Shown here in pieces: positions 17,437-28,400 of a DNA stretch of 64,000 nt. Numbering within the stretch: the first letter of the stretch is position 1; each line of letters starts with the position of its first letter. Made by a program: the position numbers and the translations under genes. This stretch comes from Candidatus Zixiibacteriota bacterium. Its GTDB lineage: Bacteria > Zixibacteria > MSB-5A5 > GN15 > FEB-12. The stretch is taken from NCBI GenBank assembly GCA_040753875.1, contig JBFMDV010000005.1, positions 241,142 through 305,141 of the forward strand. The letters run 5' to 3'. Below the pieces are notes generated by a model. It did no database searches and had not been told where the DNA came from. It saw only the letters and a list, made by a program, of their open reading frames with translations.

Positions 17437-20280
17437 TCACTTCTTCTCGGGCTTCTTGATCAGACCTTCCAGCAAACTACCGGCATCCTGCTTAAGTTTG
17501 TCGGTTGCTGATTTACTTACCGCTGCCATGTCGAGTTCGGCATTGGGATGGTCGATCGTACCGGTGATTTTCAACGGCAGACGGAGCCGTTGCGTCCTGG
17601 TATCGCTTAGCGCATTGGCCAGGCCGGCCAGCAATCCCCCCTGAGCCGTAAGCCCCTGCGTCATCTCACGCGATAGGAAGATCGAACCGGAATATCCGAT
17701 ATCGCCGTTGAATCCGTAGAACCCACCTAATTCCAAATCACCGAGGTCACCAAGCGTTGTCTTCAGGCCGTCCAGCATGACCTTACCATCCTTTATAGTG
17801 ATCTTACTGGTGAGTCCCTTAAGCGGCTGCTCTTTATTGAAAGTGCGTCCTGCCTTCTGAGCTATACCGGCCAGCGCATTGTAGAGAATCCCTGACGTCA
17901 CCAGCTTACCGTCCTGAACCGTGCCAAGCCCGTTCATGGTCAGAGTTTGCTGAAACTGCTCCGGCTCCCACCCAGTCGCATCGTAATGGCCATTGACGTC
18001 GAATTTGCCGAACAGATAGCCGCCAAATGGACTGAAACGCGAGACAAAATCGTTCGCCTCGATCTGGGTAGCCGTAAACTCTCCCACGTATCGCGGGTTC
18101 TCGAAATCATTCAGGTCTATCACCGTCTTCCCGGCAACCGCACCGGTGTACGCTTTGCCGGTGGCATCATAGACTTCTATCTTGCGATCATAGACCTTCA
18201 CTTTTCCTTTGATATTAGTGAACTCGATCTTGCTATACACGAGGGTGTCGATCGCGAACGACCCGGCGCCATCGATGTCAGGTACGATAATGCTCGGCAG
18301 GGAATCGATCGGCATAGCCGGGTTGATGGCGCCGGAACCCGGCACCGCCTCGGGGAACAGCTTGTCGGAATCAAACCGCCGCGATGTCAACTGGAACGAA
18401 AAGAACGGCTTGACGAGTTTGGAACGGTCCACCGTTTTCAGCGGCAGCAAGTACGGGAACGGTTTGCTGAGCCGACCGGTGAAGCTGGCATCACTTGATT
18501 CGAATTGCACCGCCAGATTGCTGACGGTAATGGTGTCGGGTGAAACGATAAGTTCGGCATCGAACCGCTTGACCGGCTCAGGCAACAAAGAGTCGTTGTA
18601 GGCGCCGTTCGCCACCGTCACCTTCCCACGCGGCCTTATCTTCTCAAGCTCGCCAACACTCCCCACAACACTCACGTCGAGGCCAACCTGACCGGCGAGT
18701 GACGGATGTCTTTTGGCCGGGAGAAATGAGTTCAACACTGCCAGATTCACCTTGCCGGTCAGCCTGCCGTCCAAACCGGGATGAATCTCCCGCGCGGCAA
18801 TCGAATCGGCCATGACCCACGCCAGCAGATTGTCGATCCGTCCGGTAAACGCGAGATCGGCCGACTTGGATTTCGCGGAAAGCTTCCGTACACTGACCAC
18901 TTTCTTGTCGACAAAAGCATCAAATAAAAATGTATCAAGGCGCTCCGGCATGAACCGAGAGTTGTAACTTCCCCGATCTACCTCGATGTCACCTGCGATA
19001 TCGAGGTTCTTGGGGTCCTTCACGCGTCCCACAAACTTGATATCAAGTCGCGCTTCTCCGGTCAGCTCGTGCATATCGGGGGCCGGTAGAAACGGCTTGA
19101 GAAAGACGAAATCGACATAGCCGGCCAGGTTGCCGTTGACAAACGGGTCGACGAAATTCGTCAGCACGATCGTACTCCGAAGCGGCTTGCCGTTGAATGT
19201 CCCTTCCTGGACGCTTAACCGCACTGTGTCCGGCTTGCCATCGATCACCGCCCGCTTAATCTTCAGTTCCCCCATGATGTCCTTCCTCGACAGTGTCAGG
19301 TCGGTCATCACGGCCGTCCCTGCGTAGTGAAGCGGGCGCGCGGTCCGAGCGGCGTCGTAATCCACGGAAACATCAACGGCAAAATCGCCGCTTACCCGAA
19401 ACTGTTGCAGCATCTCGAACCGCTCTTTGGGCATCAGGCGGAGTGCATCGACTGCGGCAATGCTCTCGGTTTTCAGCGCCGCGCGTCCTTTGATACCGGA
19501 AGCGTCATGCGACAAATCCCCACTCAGGTTTAGCCGAAGCCCGCTGATATCGAAATCCGCTTTCTCAAGGGTCAGATACTTCCGGTTCAAATCATATGAG
19601 GCGCGGTAATTGAGTCCCGCGGATACCACCGGGACAGGCTGGACAGTTTTGACACGCACGCTGTCGATACGCAGACGCCCGGAGGACATGTACACGCCGG
19701 GGCGCGGATTCTCCAAAGCGGTGTTGAGATCGACGTTTTCAAGCGTGACGGTCAAGTTGCTGCTGTCGTTGCGATATTGGAGCTGCCCCTCGCGAATCTC
19801 CAGTTTGTCGAAACTAACGGCCGCAGCAGCAGCCTTGGTTTCTGCCGGCATTGCCTGGGCCTCGACAGGAAGCGCCGAATCAACCGTGCCGAACGTATAG
19901 TTGTTCGAGCCATCAGCCAGTTTCAGCATCGACACGTGCGCCCGGTTGATAATGAACCGGTCTATCGCAACCTGTTTGGAAAGAAGCGGCAGCAGCCGGA
20001 GCTTGACATCCACATATTCGGCGTTCAGAAACGGATCGCCACCAAAACCATCCGGGTTGCCGATCGAGACGTTATCGAGACGAACCCCCAATCCACCCCA
20101 GAAAGAGACCTTAACCTCTTGAATGTCGATAGGACGCCCCAACGTGGTGCTCCCTTTCTCGATAGCATACGCCTTGGCCTTATCGACCGGAAAGAACAAC
20201 TTCGCGGCGATGACCAGAACGATCAGCAACAGTACGATGGCGCCGGCGATCCAGGCGAGTATCTTCAGGAACTTCTTCAT
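17437..20280 (-). CDS. AsmA-family envelope protein
   Basis: A 947-residue protein with one N-terminal membrane helix (about residues 8-27) followed by a long periplasmic beta-rich region. Landmarks of the family are the post-helix segment with AYAIEKGSTTLGRPIDIQEV, a repeated pattern of G-x-x-x-F-x-G-x-I-D strands, and the C-terminal AsmA_2-like block (TMNGLGTVQDGKLVTSGIL ... LPLKITGTIDHPNAELDM) with a Lys-rich tail. AsmA-like proteins are thought to bridge the periplasm and move phospholipids to the outer membrane. I choose the ATG at 20280 (AAAGGA upstream, Met-Lys-Lys start) over an in-frame TTG eight codons earlier. Confidence 0.87.
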   Translation of the reverse strand: MKKFLKILAWIAGAIVLLLIVLVIAAKLFFPVDKAKAYAIEKGSTTLGRPIDIQEVKVSFWGGLGVRLDNVSIGNPDGFGGDPFLNAEYVDVKLRLLPLLSKQVAIDRFIINRAHVSMLKLADGSNNYTFGTVDSALPVEAQAMPAETKAAAAAVSFDKLEIREGQLQYRNDSSNLTVTLENVDLNTALENPRPGVYMSSGRLRIDSVRVKTVQPVPVVSAGLNYRASYDLNRKYLTLEKADFDISGLRLNLSGDLSHDASGIKGRAALKTESIAAVDALRLMPKERFEMLQQFRVSGDFAVDVSVDYDAARTARPLHYAGTAVMTDLTLSRKDIMGELKIKRAVIDGKPDTVRLSVQEGTFNGKPLRSTIVLTNFVDPFVNGNLAGYVDFVFLKPFLPAPDMHELTGEARLDIKFVGRVKDPKNLDIAGDIEVDRGSYNSRFMPERLDTFLFDAFVDKKVVSVRKLSAKSKSADLAFTGRIDNLLAWVMADSIAAREIHPGLDGRLTGKVNLAVLNSFLPAKRHPSLAGQVGLDVSVVGSVGELEKIRPRGKVTVANGAYNDSLLPEPVKRFDAELIVSPDTITVSNLAVQFESSDASFTGRLSKPFPYLLPLKTVDRSKLVKPFFSFQLTSRRFDSDKLFPEAVPGSGAINPAMPIDSLPSIIVPDIDGAGSFAIDTLVYSKIEFTNIKGKVKVYDRKIEVYDATGKAYTGAVAGKTVIDLNDFENPRYVGEFTATQIEANDFVSRFSPFGGYLFGKFDVNGHYDATGWEPEQFQQTLTMNGLGTVQDGKLVTSGILYNALAGIAQKAGRTFNKEQPLKGLTSKITIKDGKVMLDGLKTTLGDLGDLELGGFYGFNGDIGYSGSIFLSREMTQGLTAQGGLLAGLANALSDTRTQRLRLPLKITGTIDHPNAELDMAAVSKSATDKLKQDAGSLLEGLIKKPEKK

Positions 20281-20385
20281 GTCTTGGCTAATCCTTTGTC
20301 TCAAAAATGCTTCCAGACTATTCTACCCGCAATGCTGATGTTCATCAACATAAAAGAGGAAAACCCCTTGGTCACGCCCTCGAAG

Positions 20386-20418
20386 AAAAAGGCAGGTTGA
20401 CGCAGTTGTCAGCCTGCC
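20386..20418 (-). terminator. Rho-independent terminator after the UPF0173 gene
   Basis: On the minus strand a stem of about 11 bp (GGCAGGCTGAC pairing with GTCAACCTGCC with one mismatch, 20391-20418) is followed by five T (20390-20386). It lies 25 bases past the UPF0173 stop codon, so AsmA is probably transcribed separately. The rest of the 20281-20442 gap shows nothing else. Confidence 0.85.
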
Positions 20419-20442
20419 CTGTCGAACTCCATGGACCGTGCA

Positions 20443-21120
20443 TCAATACTCGACAGTCTCTCCCGGTTTCAGGATGACCACCTGGGCATCTTTCACCTTC
20501 CGCGCAAATTCCTCCGGACCGGCAGCGATGACCGGGAACGTGTTGTAGTGGAACGGCACCACTTTCCTAGGACGGACAAACTCCACCGCCTTGACGGCAT
20601 CGTCGATCCCCATCGTAAAATTGTCTCCGATAGGTAGAAACGCCAGATCAATACTATTCATCTCGCCGATAAGCTTCATATCGTAGAACAGACCGGTATC
20701 ACCTGAATGATAGACGGTCTTGCCGCCCATGGTGATCAGAAAGCCGACCGGCGGACCGGTGTAGACATCGGCATTGGGCCCATAGCCGCCGCCATGGTGG
20801 GCGATTGTCAGTTTAACCCGGCCAAAATCGAACTGGTGAGAACCGCCGATATGCATGGGGTGATACTTAGTGCCCTTCCGACCGCACAGACTGGCCAACT
20901 CAAAATTGGCGATGATCGTCGCTCCGGTCCTCTTGGCGATGGCGATGGCATCTCCAATGTGATCCCCGTGTCCATGCGACACCAGGATGTAATCAACTTC
21001 GATCTTATCCGGCTTGACCGGCGCCAATGGGTTTCCTTCGAGGAATGGGTCGATGATCAGCCGGTACTTCTCGTGTGTCAGCATGACACAGGAGTGACCA
21101 AGAAATCGTGCCTGTGGCAT
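20443..21120 (-). CDS. UPF0173 metal-dependent hydrolase (metallo-beta-lactamase fold)
   Basis: A 225-residue cytoplasmic metallohydrolase. It opens with RFLGHSCVMLT, then shows LIIDPFLEGNP, the metal motif SHGHGDHIGD (HGHGDH at 49-54), AHHGGGYGPNADVYTG, YHSGDTGLF and the C-terminal VVPFHYNTFP. All are consistent with the YtkL/UPF0173 group, whose natural substrate is not established. HGHGDH has Gly where classic metallo-beta-lactamases have HxHxDH variable positions, which is allowed. It is 43 bases after mnmA and ends in a strong terminator. Confidence 0.93.
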   Translation of the reverse strand: MPQARFLGHSCVMLTHEKYRLIIDPFLEGNPLAPVKPDKIEVDYILVSHGHGDHIGDAIAIAKRTGATIIANFELASLCGRKGTKYHPMHIGGSHQFDFGRVKLTIAHHGGGYGPNADVYTGPPVGFLITMGGKTVYHSGDTGLFYDMKLIGEMNSIDLAFLPIGDNFTMGIDDAVKAVEFVRPRKVVPFHYNTFPVIAAGPEEFARKVKDAQVVILKPGETVEY

Positions 21121-21163
21121 AACTCCTCCCTAAGCTCCGTCAATTGACGCAACAAAACTGGTT

Positions 21164-22249
21164 TTATACAATGACGCCGCCGCCCAGCAGTACATCACCA
21201 TGGTAGAATACCACCGATTGCCCGGGCGTGATAGCGCGCTGTTTGTCCAAGAAGCTAATGCGGACCTTGTCGGCTGTCAATGGCGTAACCATCGCCTCGG
21301 CCGGCTCGTGAAGATAGCGGATTTTCACTTCGGCCTGAATCGGCTCGACCGGCGCCTCAATAGCCACCCAGTTGACAGAACGTGCCTCCAGCTCGTTGCG
21401 ATACAAGCGATCCTCCTCCCCTACAATCACACGGTTGGTCCCGACATCGATCTCCTGCACGTACAGTGGCGTAGGGTGAATGACCCCAAGTCCCTTGCGC
21501 TGACCGATTGTGAAAAAGGCTGTGCCGCTATGCCGACCGAGCAGGGTTCCATCAGCGTGGACGATCTCGCCCGGAACGAACCCTTTACCACGCTTCTGCT
21601 CGTATTCTGTCAGAAAACGACGGTAGTCATTGTCGGCGACAAAGCAAATTTCCCGGGACTCTGCTTTCTCGGCGGTGCGGAGACCGTGGTTTCGGGCAAT
21701 ATCACGCACTTCCGTCTTGCGATAGCCCGCCAGCGGCATCAACGTTTGCGCCAGAGCTTCCTGCGAGACACCCCACAAGACATACGACTGGTCGCGGGTG
21801 CCATCAACTCCCTTGCGGATCTGACACCGTCCAGTCTCATTCTTTTCGACGAAAGCGTAATGTCCGGTAGCGATGTAATCGCAGCCGAGTTCTGCAGCCT
21901 TTTGAAGAAACGCGTGCCACTTGATATCGATGTTGCAGATCACGCAGGGGTTCGGAGTGCGACCAGAGCGGTATTCGCCCACAAAATTCTCGATCACCTT
22001 CTCACGGAACGGACCGGACATGTTCAACACATAGAACGGTGCGCCAATGACGTCGCACACCAGGCGACAATCGGTGATCGAGTCGATCGTGCAACAGCGA
22101 CCGTCCTTATAGATATCGCCCCCGACTTCGACATAGTCCCACAACTTCATGTGGGCGCCGATAACGTCATACCCTTGCTCTTTGAGCAAGAAGGCGGCGA
22201 CGGAGGAATCGACTCCGCCGGACATCGCTACCAAAACTCGTGTCGCCAT
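21164..22249 (-). CDS. mnmA: tRNA-specific 2-thiouridylase MnmA
   Basis: Puts sulfur on U34 of tRNA for Lys, Glu and Gln. The 361 residues carry the PP-loop SGGVDSS (10-16), the catalytic Cys102 in TPNPCVICN, Cys202 in SREICFV that forms the persulfide, and TGHYAFV between them. The C-terminal beta-barrel ends in PGQSVVFYHGDVLLGGG, as in the family. The upstream gene is a cysteine desulfurase, which would supply the sulfur; the gap of 65 bases holds a hairpin. Confidence 0.96.
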   Translation of the reverse strand: MATRVLVAMSGGVDSSVAAFLLKEQGYDVIGAHMKLWDYVEVGGDIYKDGRCCTIDSITDCRLVCDVIGAPFYVLNMSGPFREKVIENFVGEYRSGRTPNPCVICNIDIKWHAFLQKAAELGCDYIATGHYAFVEKNETGRCQIRKGVDGTRDQSYVLWGVSQEALAQTLMPLAGYRKTEVRDIARNHGLRTAEKAESREICFVADNDYRRFLTEYEQKRGKGFVPGEIVHADGTLLGRHSGTAFFTIGQRKGLGVIHPTPLYVQEIDVGTNRVIVGEEDRLYRNELEARSVNWVAIEAPVEPIQAEVKIRYLHEPAEAMVTPLTADKVRISFLDKQRAITPGQSVVFYHGDVLLGGGVIV

Positions 22250-22260
22250 AATTTACTACG

Positions 22261-22286
22261 AAAACGGAGCCGAAGAACGGCCCCGT
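22261..22286 (-). terminator. Hairpin with short T run between the desulfurase and mnmA
   Basis: On the minus strand ACGGGGCC and GGCTCCGT form an 8-bp stem (one G-U pair, 7-base loop, 22264-22286) followed by TTTT. It could be a weak terminator or attenuator setting the ratio of desulfurase to MnmA. Confidence 0.5.
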
Positions 22287-22314
22287 CAAACTTCCGTTCT
22301 TTCCGTTGCCCTCA

Positions 22315-23493
22315 TCACGGTTTTGACTGTTGATACGCCGGCGACATGGCACGCAGCCGCTCGATAATTGGCGGAAGGACCTTCAATACATGATCGAGTT
22401 GCTCACGGGTGGTCGAACGTCCGAGCGAAAACCTGATTGCACCTTTGGCAATGTGCGGGTCGATGCCCATGGCGGTCAGCACGTGGGAGGGTTCCGTCGC
22501 ACCAGATGTACATGCCGAGCCGGAGGCAACCGCTACCCCCTCCATATCGAGCGACAAAATGATCGGCTCCCCTTCTACCCCCTTGAAAGAGATATTTGCA
22601 GTCTGAGGTAAGCGCTGTTTGCGTGGGCCATTGAGCACGGTGTCCGGAATGCGCGCAAGGATGCCGTCGATCAGATAGTTCGTGAGTTCATTCAAGCGCT
22701 GTGCGTCCTGGGCCATCCTCTGGCCCGCTATTTCGAGCGCCTTCGCCAATCCAACCGCTCCCGCCACGTTTTCGGTTCCGGGACGGCGCTTCCGCTCGTG
22801 GGAGCCGCCAAACAGAAGTGGAGTAATCTTGACACCCTGCCGTACAAACAGCGCCCCGGTCCCTTTCGGACCGTAGATCTTGTGGCCGGTAAGCGACAAC
22901 ATGTCGACACCAAGGTCCTGGACATCAACCGGCACTTTACCTACTGCCTGAACGGCGTCCGTATGATACAGGGCCCCCTTCTCATGTGCTACTTTTGCCA
23001 GCGATGAACTGTCCTGGATGGTCCCGGTCTCGTTGTTGGCGTGCATGACGGAGACCAGCGCGGTTTGATCGGTTACCAAACTGGCGAGCTGTGCCGGTGA
23101 ACAGAACCCTTCACGGTCAACCGGCAACAAGCTGAGGTTCCAGCCATCAGTATGATGCAGTCTTTCTGCCGGCTCGGCCACGGCATGGTGTTCGGTGGCG
23201 CCGATGATCAGATGGTTTTTTCGTCCCTTGAGAGCGTACGCCGTTCCGAAAACGGCCATATTGTCTGACTCGGTACCACCGGAGGTGAAGATCAACTCCG
23301 CTGGGCTGCAGTTGATAAACGCTGCGATCTGCTCCCTGGCGTTTTCGAGCGCGACCTTAGCTTCGCGACCGAACGAATGTACTGAGCTGGCATTGCCGAA
23401 CCGTTCATGCAGATACGGCAACATAGCTTCCACCACAGCCGGGTCGACCGGAGTCGTGGCATTGTGGTCAAGATATATAGGGTCCGTTGGCAT
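22315..23493 (-). CDS. Cysteine desulfurase (NifS/IscS type)
   Basis: PLP enzyme that releases sulfur from cysteine as an enzyme persulfide. The 392 residues include LDHNATTPVDP at the N-terminus, the PLP Lys205 in LTGHKIYGPKG, HADAVQA-like HTDAVQAVGK, and the active Cys328 in ASGSACTSG, with a loop of the group-I (IscS/NifS) type. No Fe-S scaffold gene is adjacent. Its place just upstream of mnmA suggests that tRNA thiolation is at least one of its jobs, as reported for dedicated desulfurase/MnmA pairs in some bacteria. Confidence 0.94.
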   Translation of the reverse strand: MPTDPIYLDHNATTPVDPAVVEAMLPYLHERFGNASSVHSFGREAKVALENAREQIAAFINCSPAELIFTSGGTESDNMAVFGTAYALKGRKNHLIIGATEHHAVAEPAERLHHTDGWNLSLLPVDREGFCSPAQLASLVTDQTALVSVMHANNETGTIQDSSSLAKVAHEKGALYHTDAVQAVGKVPVDVQDLGVDMLSLTGHKIYGPKGTGALFVRQGVKITPLLFGGSHERKRRPGTENVAGAVGLAKALEIAGQRMAQDAQRLNELTNYLIDGILARIPDTVLNGPRKQRLPQTANISFKGVEGEPIILSLDMEGVAVASGSACTSGATEPSHVLTAMGIDPHIAKGAIRFSLGRSTTREQLDHVLKVLPPIIERLRAMSPAYQQSKP

Positions 23494-23533
23494 CGTGCTT
23501 ATTCACCTTTAGTCACACAAGAACTATCAATCG

Positions 23534-25444
23534 TTAGAACGCATACAAGATAGTAAAGTGCCAGCGACTGGTAAACTGGAATCGTTCGGTCGGAATGACA
23601 CGTGCGTAGTCGACCCTGATCGGACCGGCCGGGGAAACCAGTTGGACGCCGGTTCCGTAGCTGTACGCCAGGTCTTTGAGCTTGAATTCATCCCAGGTAC
23701 TGAAACCGTTGCCAATATCGACAAAGACTGACTGCCAGAGCGGCATGGCCTTGAATAGGTCGCCGAGAAGTGGAACCACATTGAGAACCTGGATACTCTT
23801 CCAGCGAAATTCCTGATTGAAAACGGCTGTGACATTGGCACCATCGGTCGGTCCCAGCGTATTTTCACGAAACCCTCGGACTGTATTGGCGCCCCCTAGA
23901 TACAAACGATCCTCGCGGGGAACCAGGGTCGATTTGCCAAACGCTTCTGCCCACCCTCCCTTGAGGCGCGTGGCCGAGATCCATCCGGGCCACACCACCT
24001 GATAGCTCGAGTACGCCGCTTCGTAGGTAGTGAAGTTGGCGTCGCCGCCAAGAAAACCGCCTACATACTGAGCAGAGAAGAGAAACAGCGAACCTCGCTC
24101 CGGGATGAAGATATTCTCGCGGCTGTCCCGCTGGAAATTCCAATACAGTTTGCGCCGCCCGGATACCCCTGCTTCCTGGATAGCCACCAGCACTTGGTCG
24201 GCCGGTATCCCGGTGATGTTGACAGATTCGTACTGCACCCCCAATTGAGTCGAGTATTCGCGGCCAAATTTCCGACCGGTCGAGGCCGAAACGGACCAGG
24301 AACTGATTCGGTAATCCTGTTTGGCGGATTGCACCTCCGGCCTCACCTCGCCCGTCAACACCAGCGGCATGCGTACCCCCAGAAACCATGGTTCGGTAAA
24401 ACGGAGTCTATAACGATGGTCAAGTAGCCGGGTCTCCGAACCCAATGAGAACGAGTACTGCGAGGTTGCATCGACGACCCTGGATCCGATGAAGTTTCGC
24501 TTGCCGAATCCAACCGAGGTATCCCACTGGAGATCGCGGACTGTCGACTGGGCCGCACCGGTCTTAAGCGTTACATATCGGGACTTGCGCTCCCGGACTC
24601 GCAGGATGAAACCTGGTTGAAGGCTGTCTCTGTCCTCCGGATCAACGCCCAGTTGCAGGGTACTGAAATAGCCGGATTCATAAAGCCGCTGTTGGGAATC
24701 GATAATGTCCTGCCGACGATACACAGCGCCCGGTTTGACCTTTAGTTCCCGGCGGGCCACGTAATCAGGGAATCGGGACAGCCCGTCGATTTTCACTTCG
24801 CCGAACCGCACTGGCCAGCGCGCATCAACCTTAAACGTCACCGGATACAGCGGACCCGGTGCGGTTGAATCGACTGCGTAGTCAACCACGGCATGCGGAT
24901 AGCCGTTGTTCGCCAGAATGGACTTCATCGTGAAAACTGCATCCCGAAGACGGAACAGATCGATGGGGATTCCTTCTTTAAGACGAAGCGCCGTCCCCTC
25001 GATATCCCCTTTGAATCGGGATTCGAACTCACCGATCACCGTTCTCGCGCCGAATCGGAATTGCCTGCCTTCCGAGATACGGATGCGGACCAACGCCGAC
25101 GAGTCCTTGCCCATCGGTTCATAGTCTTCATCCATGACGACATTCAAGAATCCCTCCCTGAGATACATGTACTTAATCTCAAGGCTGTCGCGTGAGGCGG
25201 TCTCCCTCTGCACCCGGGCGCGCCGATCCCCTTTGATCGCCCGCCACAGACCCCGCTCCTTGGCATACATCCGTTTCTTGATTTCCCCGGACTGGAAATA
25301 CGTGTTCCCTTCGATGACGATCTTGCCGATAGGTGGATTCTTGGAACGAACCCACCGAAGCGTCTCCTTTTCGATGGCCGCAGATGGCTCCCACAGAACC
25401 AGTATCGATGTCACGCCACACAGTATAAGACCCCAGAGACGCAT
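23534..25444 (-). CDS. tamA: Outer-membrane assembly protein of the BamA/TamA family
   Basis: A 636-residue Omp85 protein: signal peptide (about 1-23), roughly three POTRA domains to about residue 275 (IGKIVIEGNTYF, FRFGARTVIGE, RFGEVKIDGLSRFP), and a 16-strand type barrel after that. The barrel has the hallmark NTVRGFREN loop-6 motif, GGANTVRG before it and a C-terminal aromatic end (HFTILYAF) typical of the insertion signal. Three POTRAs and overlap with tamB (TGATG, one base) argue for TamA over BamA, although BamA proteins with few POTRAs exist. Role: insertion of envelope proteins or lipid traffic with TamB. Confidence 0.88.
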   Translation of the reverse strand: MRLWGLILCGVTSILVLWEPSAAIEKETLRWVRSKNPPIGKIVIEGNTYFQSGEIKKRMYAKERGLWRAIKGDRRARVQRETASRDSLEIKYMYLREGFLNVVMDEDYEPMGKDSSALVRIRISEGRQFRFGARTVIGEFESRFKGDIEGTALRLKEGIPIDLFRLRDAVFTMKSILANNGYPHAVVDYAVDSTAPGPLYPVTFKVDARWPVRFGEVKIDGLSRFPDYVARRELKVKPGAVYRRQDIIDSQQRLYESGYFSTLQLGVDPEDRDSLQPGFILRVRERKSRYVTLKTGAAQSTVRDLQWDTSVGFGKRNFIGSRVVDATSQYSFSLGSETRLLDHRYRLRFTEPWFLGVRMPLVLTGEVRPEVQSAKQDYRISSWSVSASTGRKFGREYSTQLGVQYESVNITGIPADQVLVAIQEAGVSGRRKLYWNFQRDSRENIFIPERGSLFLFSAQYVGGFLGGDANFTTYEAAYSSYQVVWPGWISATRLKGGWAEAFGKSTLVPREDRLYLGGANTVRGFRENTLGPTDGANVTAVFNQEFRWKSIQVLNVVPLLGDLFKAMPLWQSVFVDIGNGFSTWDEFKLKDLAYSYGTGVQLVSPAGPIRVDYARVIPTERFQFTSRWHFTILYAF

Positions 25445-28400
25445 CAGAACTCCAGATGCCAGTTGAGACTGAGGTGATACAGTTCGTCTTCATCCCGAAG
25501 CCCTTCGATTCGGACCGAGCGGTTAAGACGATACTCGAAACCGACCTCCTGTCCCGTTCCGCCCGATAGAGCGGACCGTCCGTACACATACAGACTTGGC
25601 GCCGTATAGAACCCCAACGTCACCTGCGACTTGAGCGGATCAAGCTGTCCGCGGTTATAGGTTGGATCGATCTCAAACGTCTCCACGCCAAGCCGGCTAA
25701 GCTGGCGCGTGCCGAGCTGGGACACCTGCGCCGACACCAGGCCGGTGAGGCGCTCTTCCACCTGGCTCAACCCCCCGGCCGACGCCGTATCGGAACTCGA
25801 ATAATTGGCCAGGAGAAGTGGAACAATATCCTCGCGCGAAAGCCCTTCGGACAGGGTGTTAAACTCCGGCGTCTCCAGCGTGCCGGTGATATGGAGACAG
25901 AGGTCTATCGGCTCACGCGACTCATCATTCGGTCGGTTTACGCCCGGGATGCGGGTGCAGGCGGTGATATCCAGGGTCGGATTCAACTTGGCGATGTCAT
26001 CGAAGATGACTCGGCTGCCGTTCTCGATGCGAAACGTCTTGTCAAACAAGAATCCTTTGCCGCGAAGAATCTCCATCTCGCCGATGAACCGATAGGCGCC
26101 GCTCTCGCGGATGAGATTGATGGTGCCGGAAAATTCAGCGTCGATATCCTGGTTCTTGATCCAATAGTTCGACAGGATGTCGATGTTGACATCCACGTCC
26201 CAGGTGTTCTCACCCGCCAACAGGGACATGAGTGGCGAACCGGCTTCTTCGGACGCAAACTCGGCACGATATCGTGTCGAGAGAATGGTAATATCACCCG
26301 TGACTTGCGGCGGCGACTCCCCCTCCACATGCACGTTGCCGGCCACCACTCCCTGGATATCTTCGAGCTCATACGTGTACGGGAATGGCCGTGGGAGCGA
26401 GACATCTACATCGTAGTACAACCGGTCAAGCGCCTCCACAGTGATAATGCCGTCGATAACGGCGTATGCCTTCTGCCCACCTCTTCGCTTATCCTTCACA
26501 TACGCCTCGATCTTGTCAATAATGACCTGATTGTCTTTCATGGTCACGCCCGCTGAATCCGTGTACAGTGAATCGGCGAGGTCGAAATACTTCAGCCGAC
26601 CGTTCTTCAAGTACGCTTCGCCGTCCAGATGCGGCGACGTCGGCGTGCCGAAAATCCGAAAATCCGCAAAAAAATCGCCGTCGAGTTGTTCCACCGACGG
26701 CAACACAAAACTGACCAGGTCGAACCGCTTGTCCGAGGCGATGATCGAGAGACTGATCGGTACATCAAGCAGGTGCCCCAACGTGTCTGCTGTGAGGTCG
26801 ATCTGATACCCGAAATATCCCGTGGCCCTGTAGTGACCGGGATGACTGAGAATCTGGAGCGTGTCTATTTTCACCTGTTGGTCACGATAGGTGGCGGCGA
26901 TCTGCAGATCGCCGATTGACAGTTGACGATAGACCACCGAATCCACAGTCCCCTGCAGCGTAATTTCAGGCCACGCGAATGTCCCCGCCAGACCGATGGC
27001 CAGCGCCGCTTTGCCGTCGACGTCGAACCCCTCGCGCACCATGGAGCCCCACATGCGGACCGGGATGCTCTGCGCATGAAGAGCAAGATTCATCGATTCA
27101 TCGAAGTTGATCCGTCCGGTACCCTCAAGTTCTCCCTCGGTCGACACGAGCCTGGCTCGTGTGATATTAAGACCAAGCGTATCGATCTCAGCCGTCAATA
27201 ATCCACGATTGTGGAGTTCCCGCCCCAGCAGTTTGGCTACCAATGAATCGAGCGCTATCGTTTGCGGGTAAGTACCATAGTTGAACCGGCCGCGGGTCGA
27301 CACGGCAAGCTGTGGGTTGTGCAAGTGCACGGCGTCAAGCGTCACCAGTCCCGAATCCATTGTCATAGTCGCGTAGGTGCTGTCGAGTTGTTTTCCCCAG
27401 AGAGAGCCACCATAACCGAGGAATACCACTGAGCCATGCTGCCGCGTCAGGAAGCGTTTGATATCAAATGTCGATCGGCAGCTGTCGGTGTGGAAGTCGT
27501 ACAAGCGGAGCGAATCCGAGACGAACGTTCCGCCCAGATCAGGGTCACTCGTGCTACCGGTCAATGTTGCTTCTGCCCGGCCGCGCCCGCCAAGGTCCTT
27601 GATGAACAGCTTTCCGGTATAGCGATCGAGGTTGTCAAGACGGGCCAATACCCGGAGATTCAAACTGTCCGAATAGTCAACGCTGCCGGCGACTTGAAGT
27701 TCATTCTCGTAGTAGGTGATGCCAAACCATTCGCCGAACGTAACGGAATCGGACGTGACCACCAGGTTCCCGCGAGCGGATTGCAGCGGATAGTAGTCAA
27801 ACATGGATTCGTACAGTTCCACGCCGATGTCGAGACGTAGTCGGTCGGTGCGAAACGATGATCCGTGAAGGCGCAGCGAGCCGTTCAGGTCCGATGGAAA
27901 GCCCTTCGGCAACAGCTGCACGAGGTCGAACCCGTGCACGGTGGCATCGAGACGATACGCCGGATCCGGCGACGTGAAGTCGATGGCGCCAGAGCCATTG
28001 ATACCGCACTCGCTGAACACGATGCCGTACAACGTGTCAAAGACCAGGTGCTTGTCGTGAAATCGGAACTCCGTGTATAAGTTTTCGAAACGGGCCACCG
28101 ACAGCGTTCCCCCCACATTGACCCGCCCGCTGATCATGGAGTCGGTCAAGACAACACTGCCCGTGGCATCGACTGTTCCCGAGAGCTTCACGCCAAACAA
28201 CCGCGCGGGCTCTTCCAGGGAGAGATCGTTGATGTCGTATTCGAATTGGGCCGTTCGTTCGCCGAGCCGCGTGATGCCGTTGAGGTTGATACGCGTGGGA
28301 CCTGTCACGAGTGAAACATCACGCACGACCAACTGCCTGCCCGCCAGCGTCACCTTTCCCTGTGATGCGGTTATGCGCAGCGGCTCGCGGTTGGAATCAA

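Noticed and set aside
21138..21147. GTCAATTGAC palindrome between mnmA and the UPF0173 gene
   Set aside because: A single 10-base palindrome without a partner site; likely chance.
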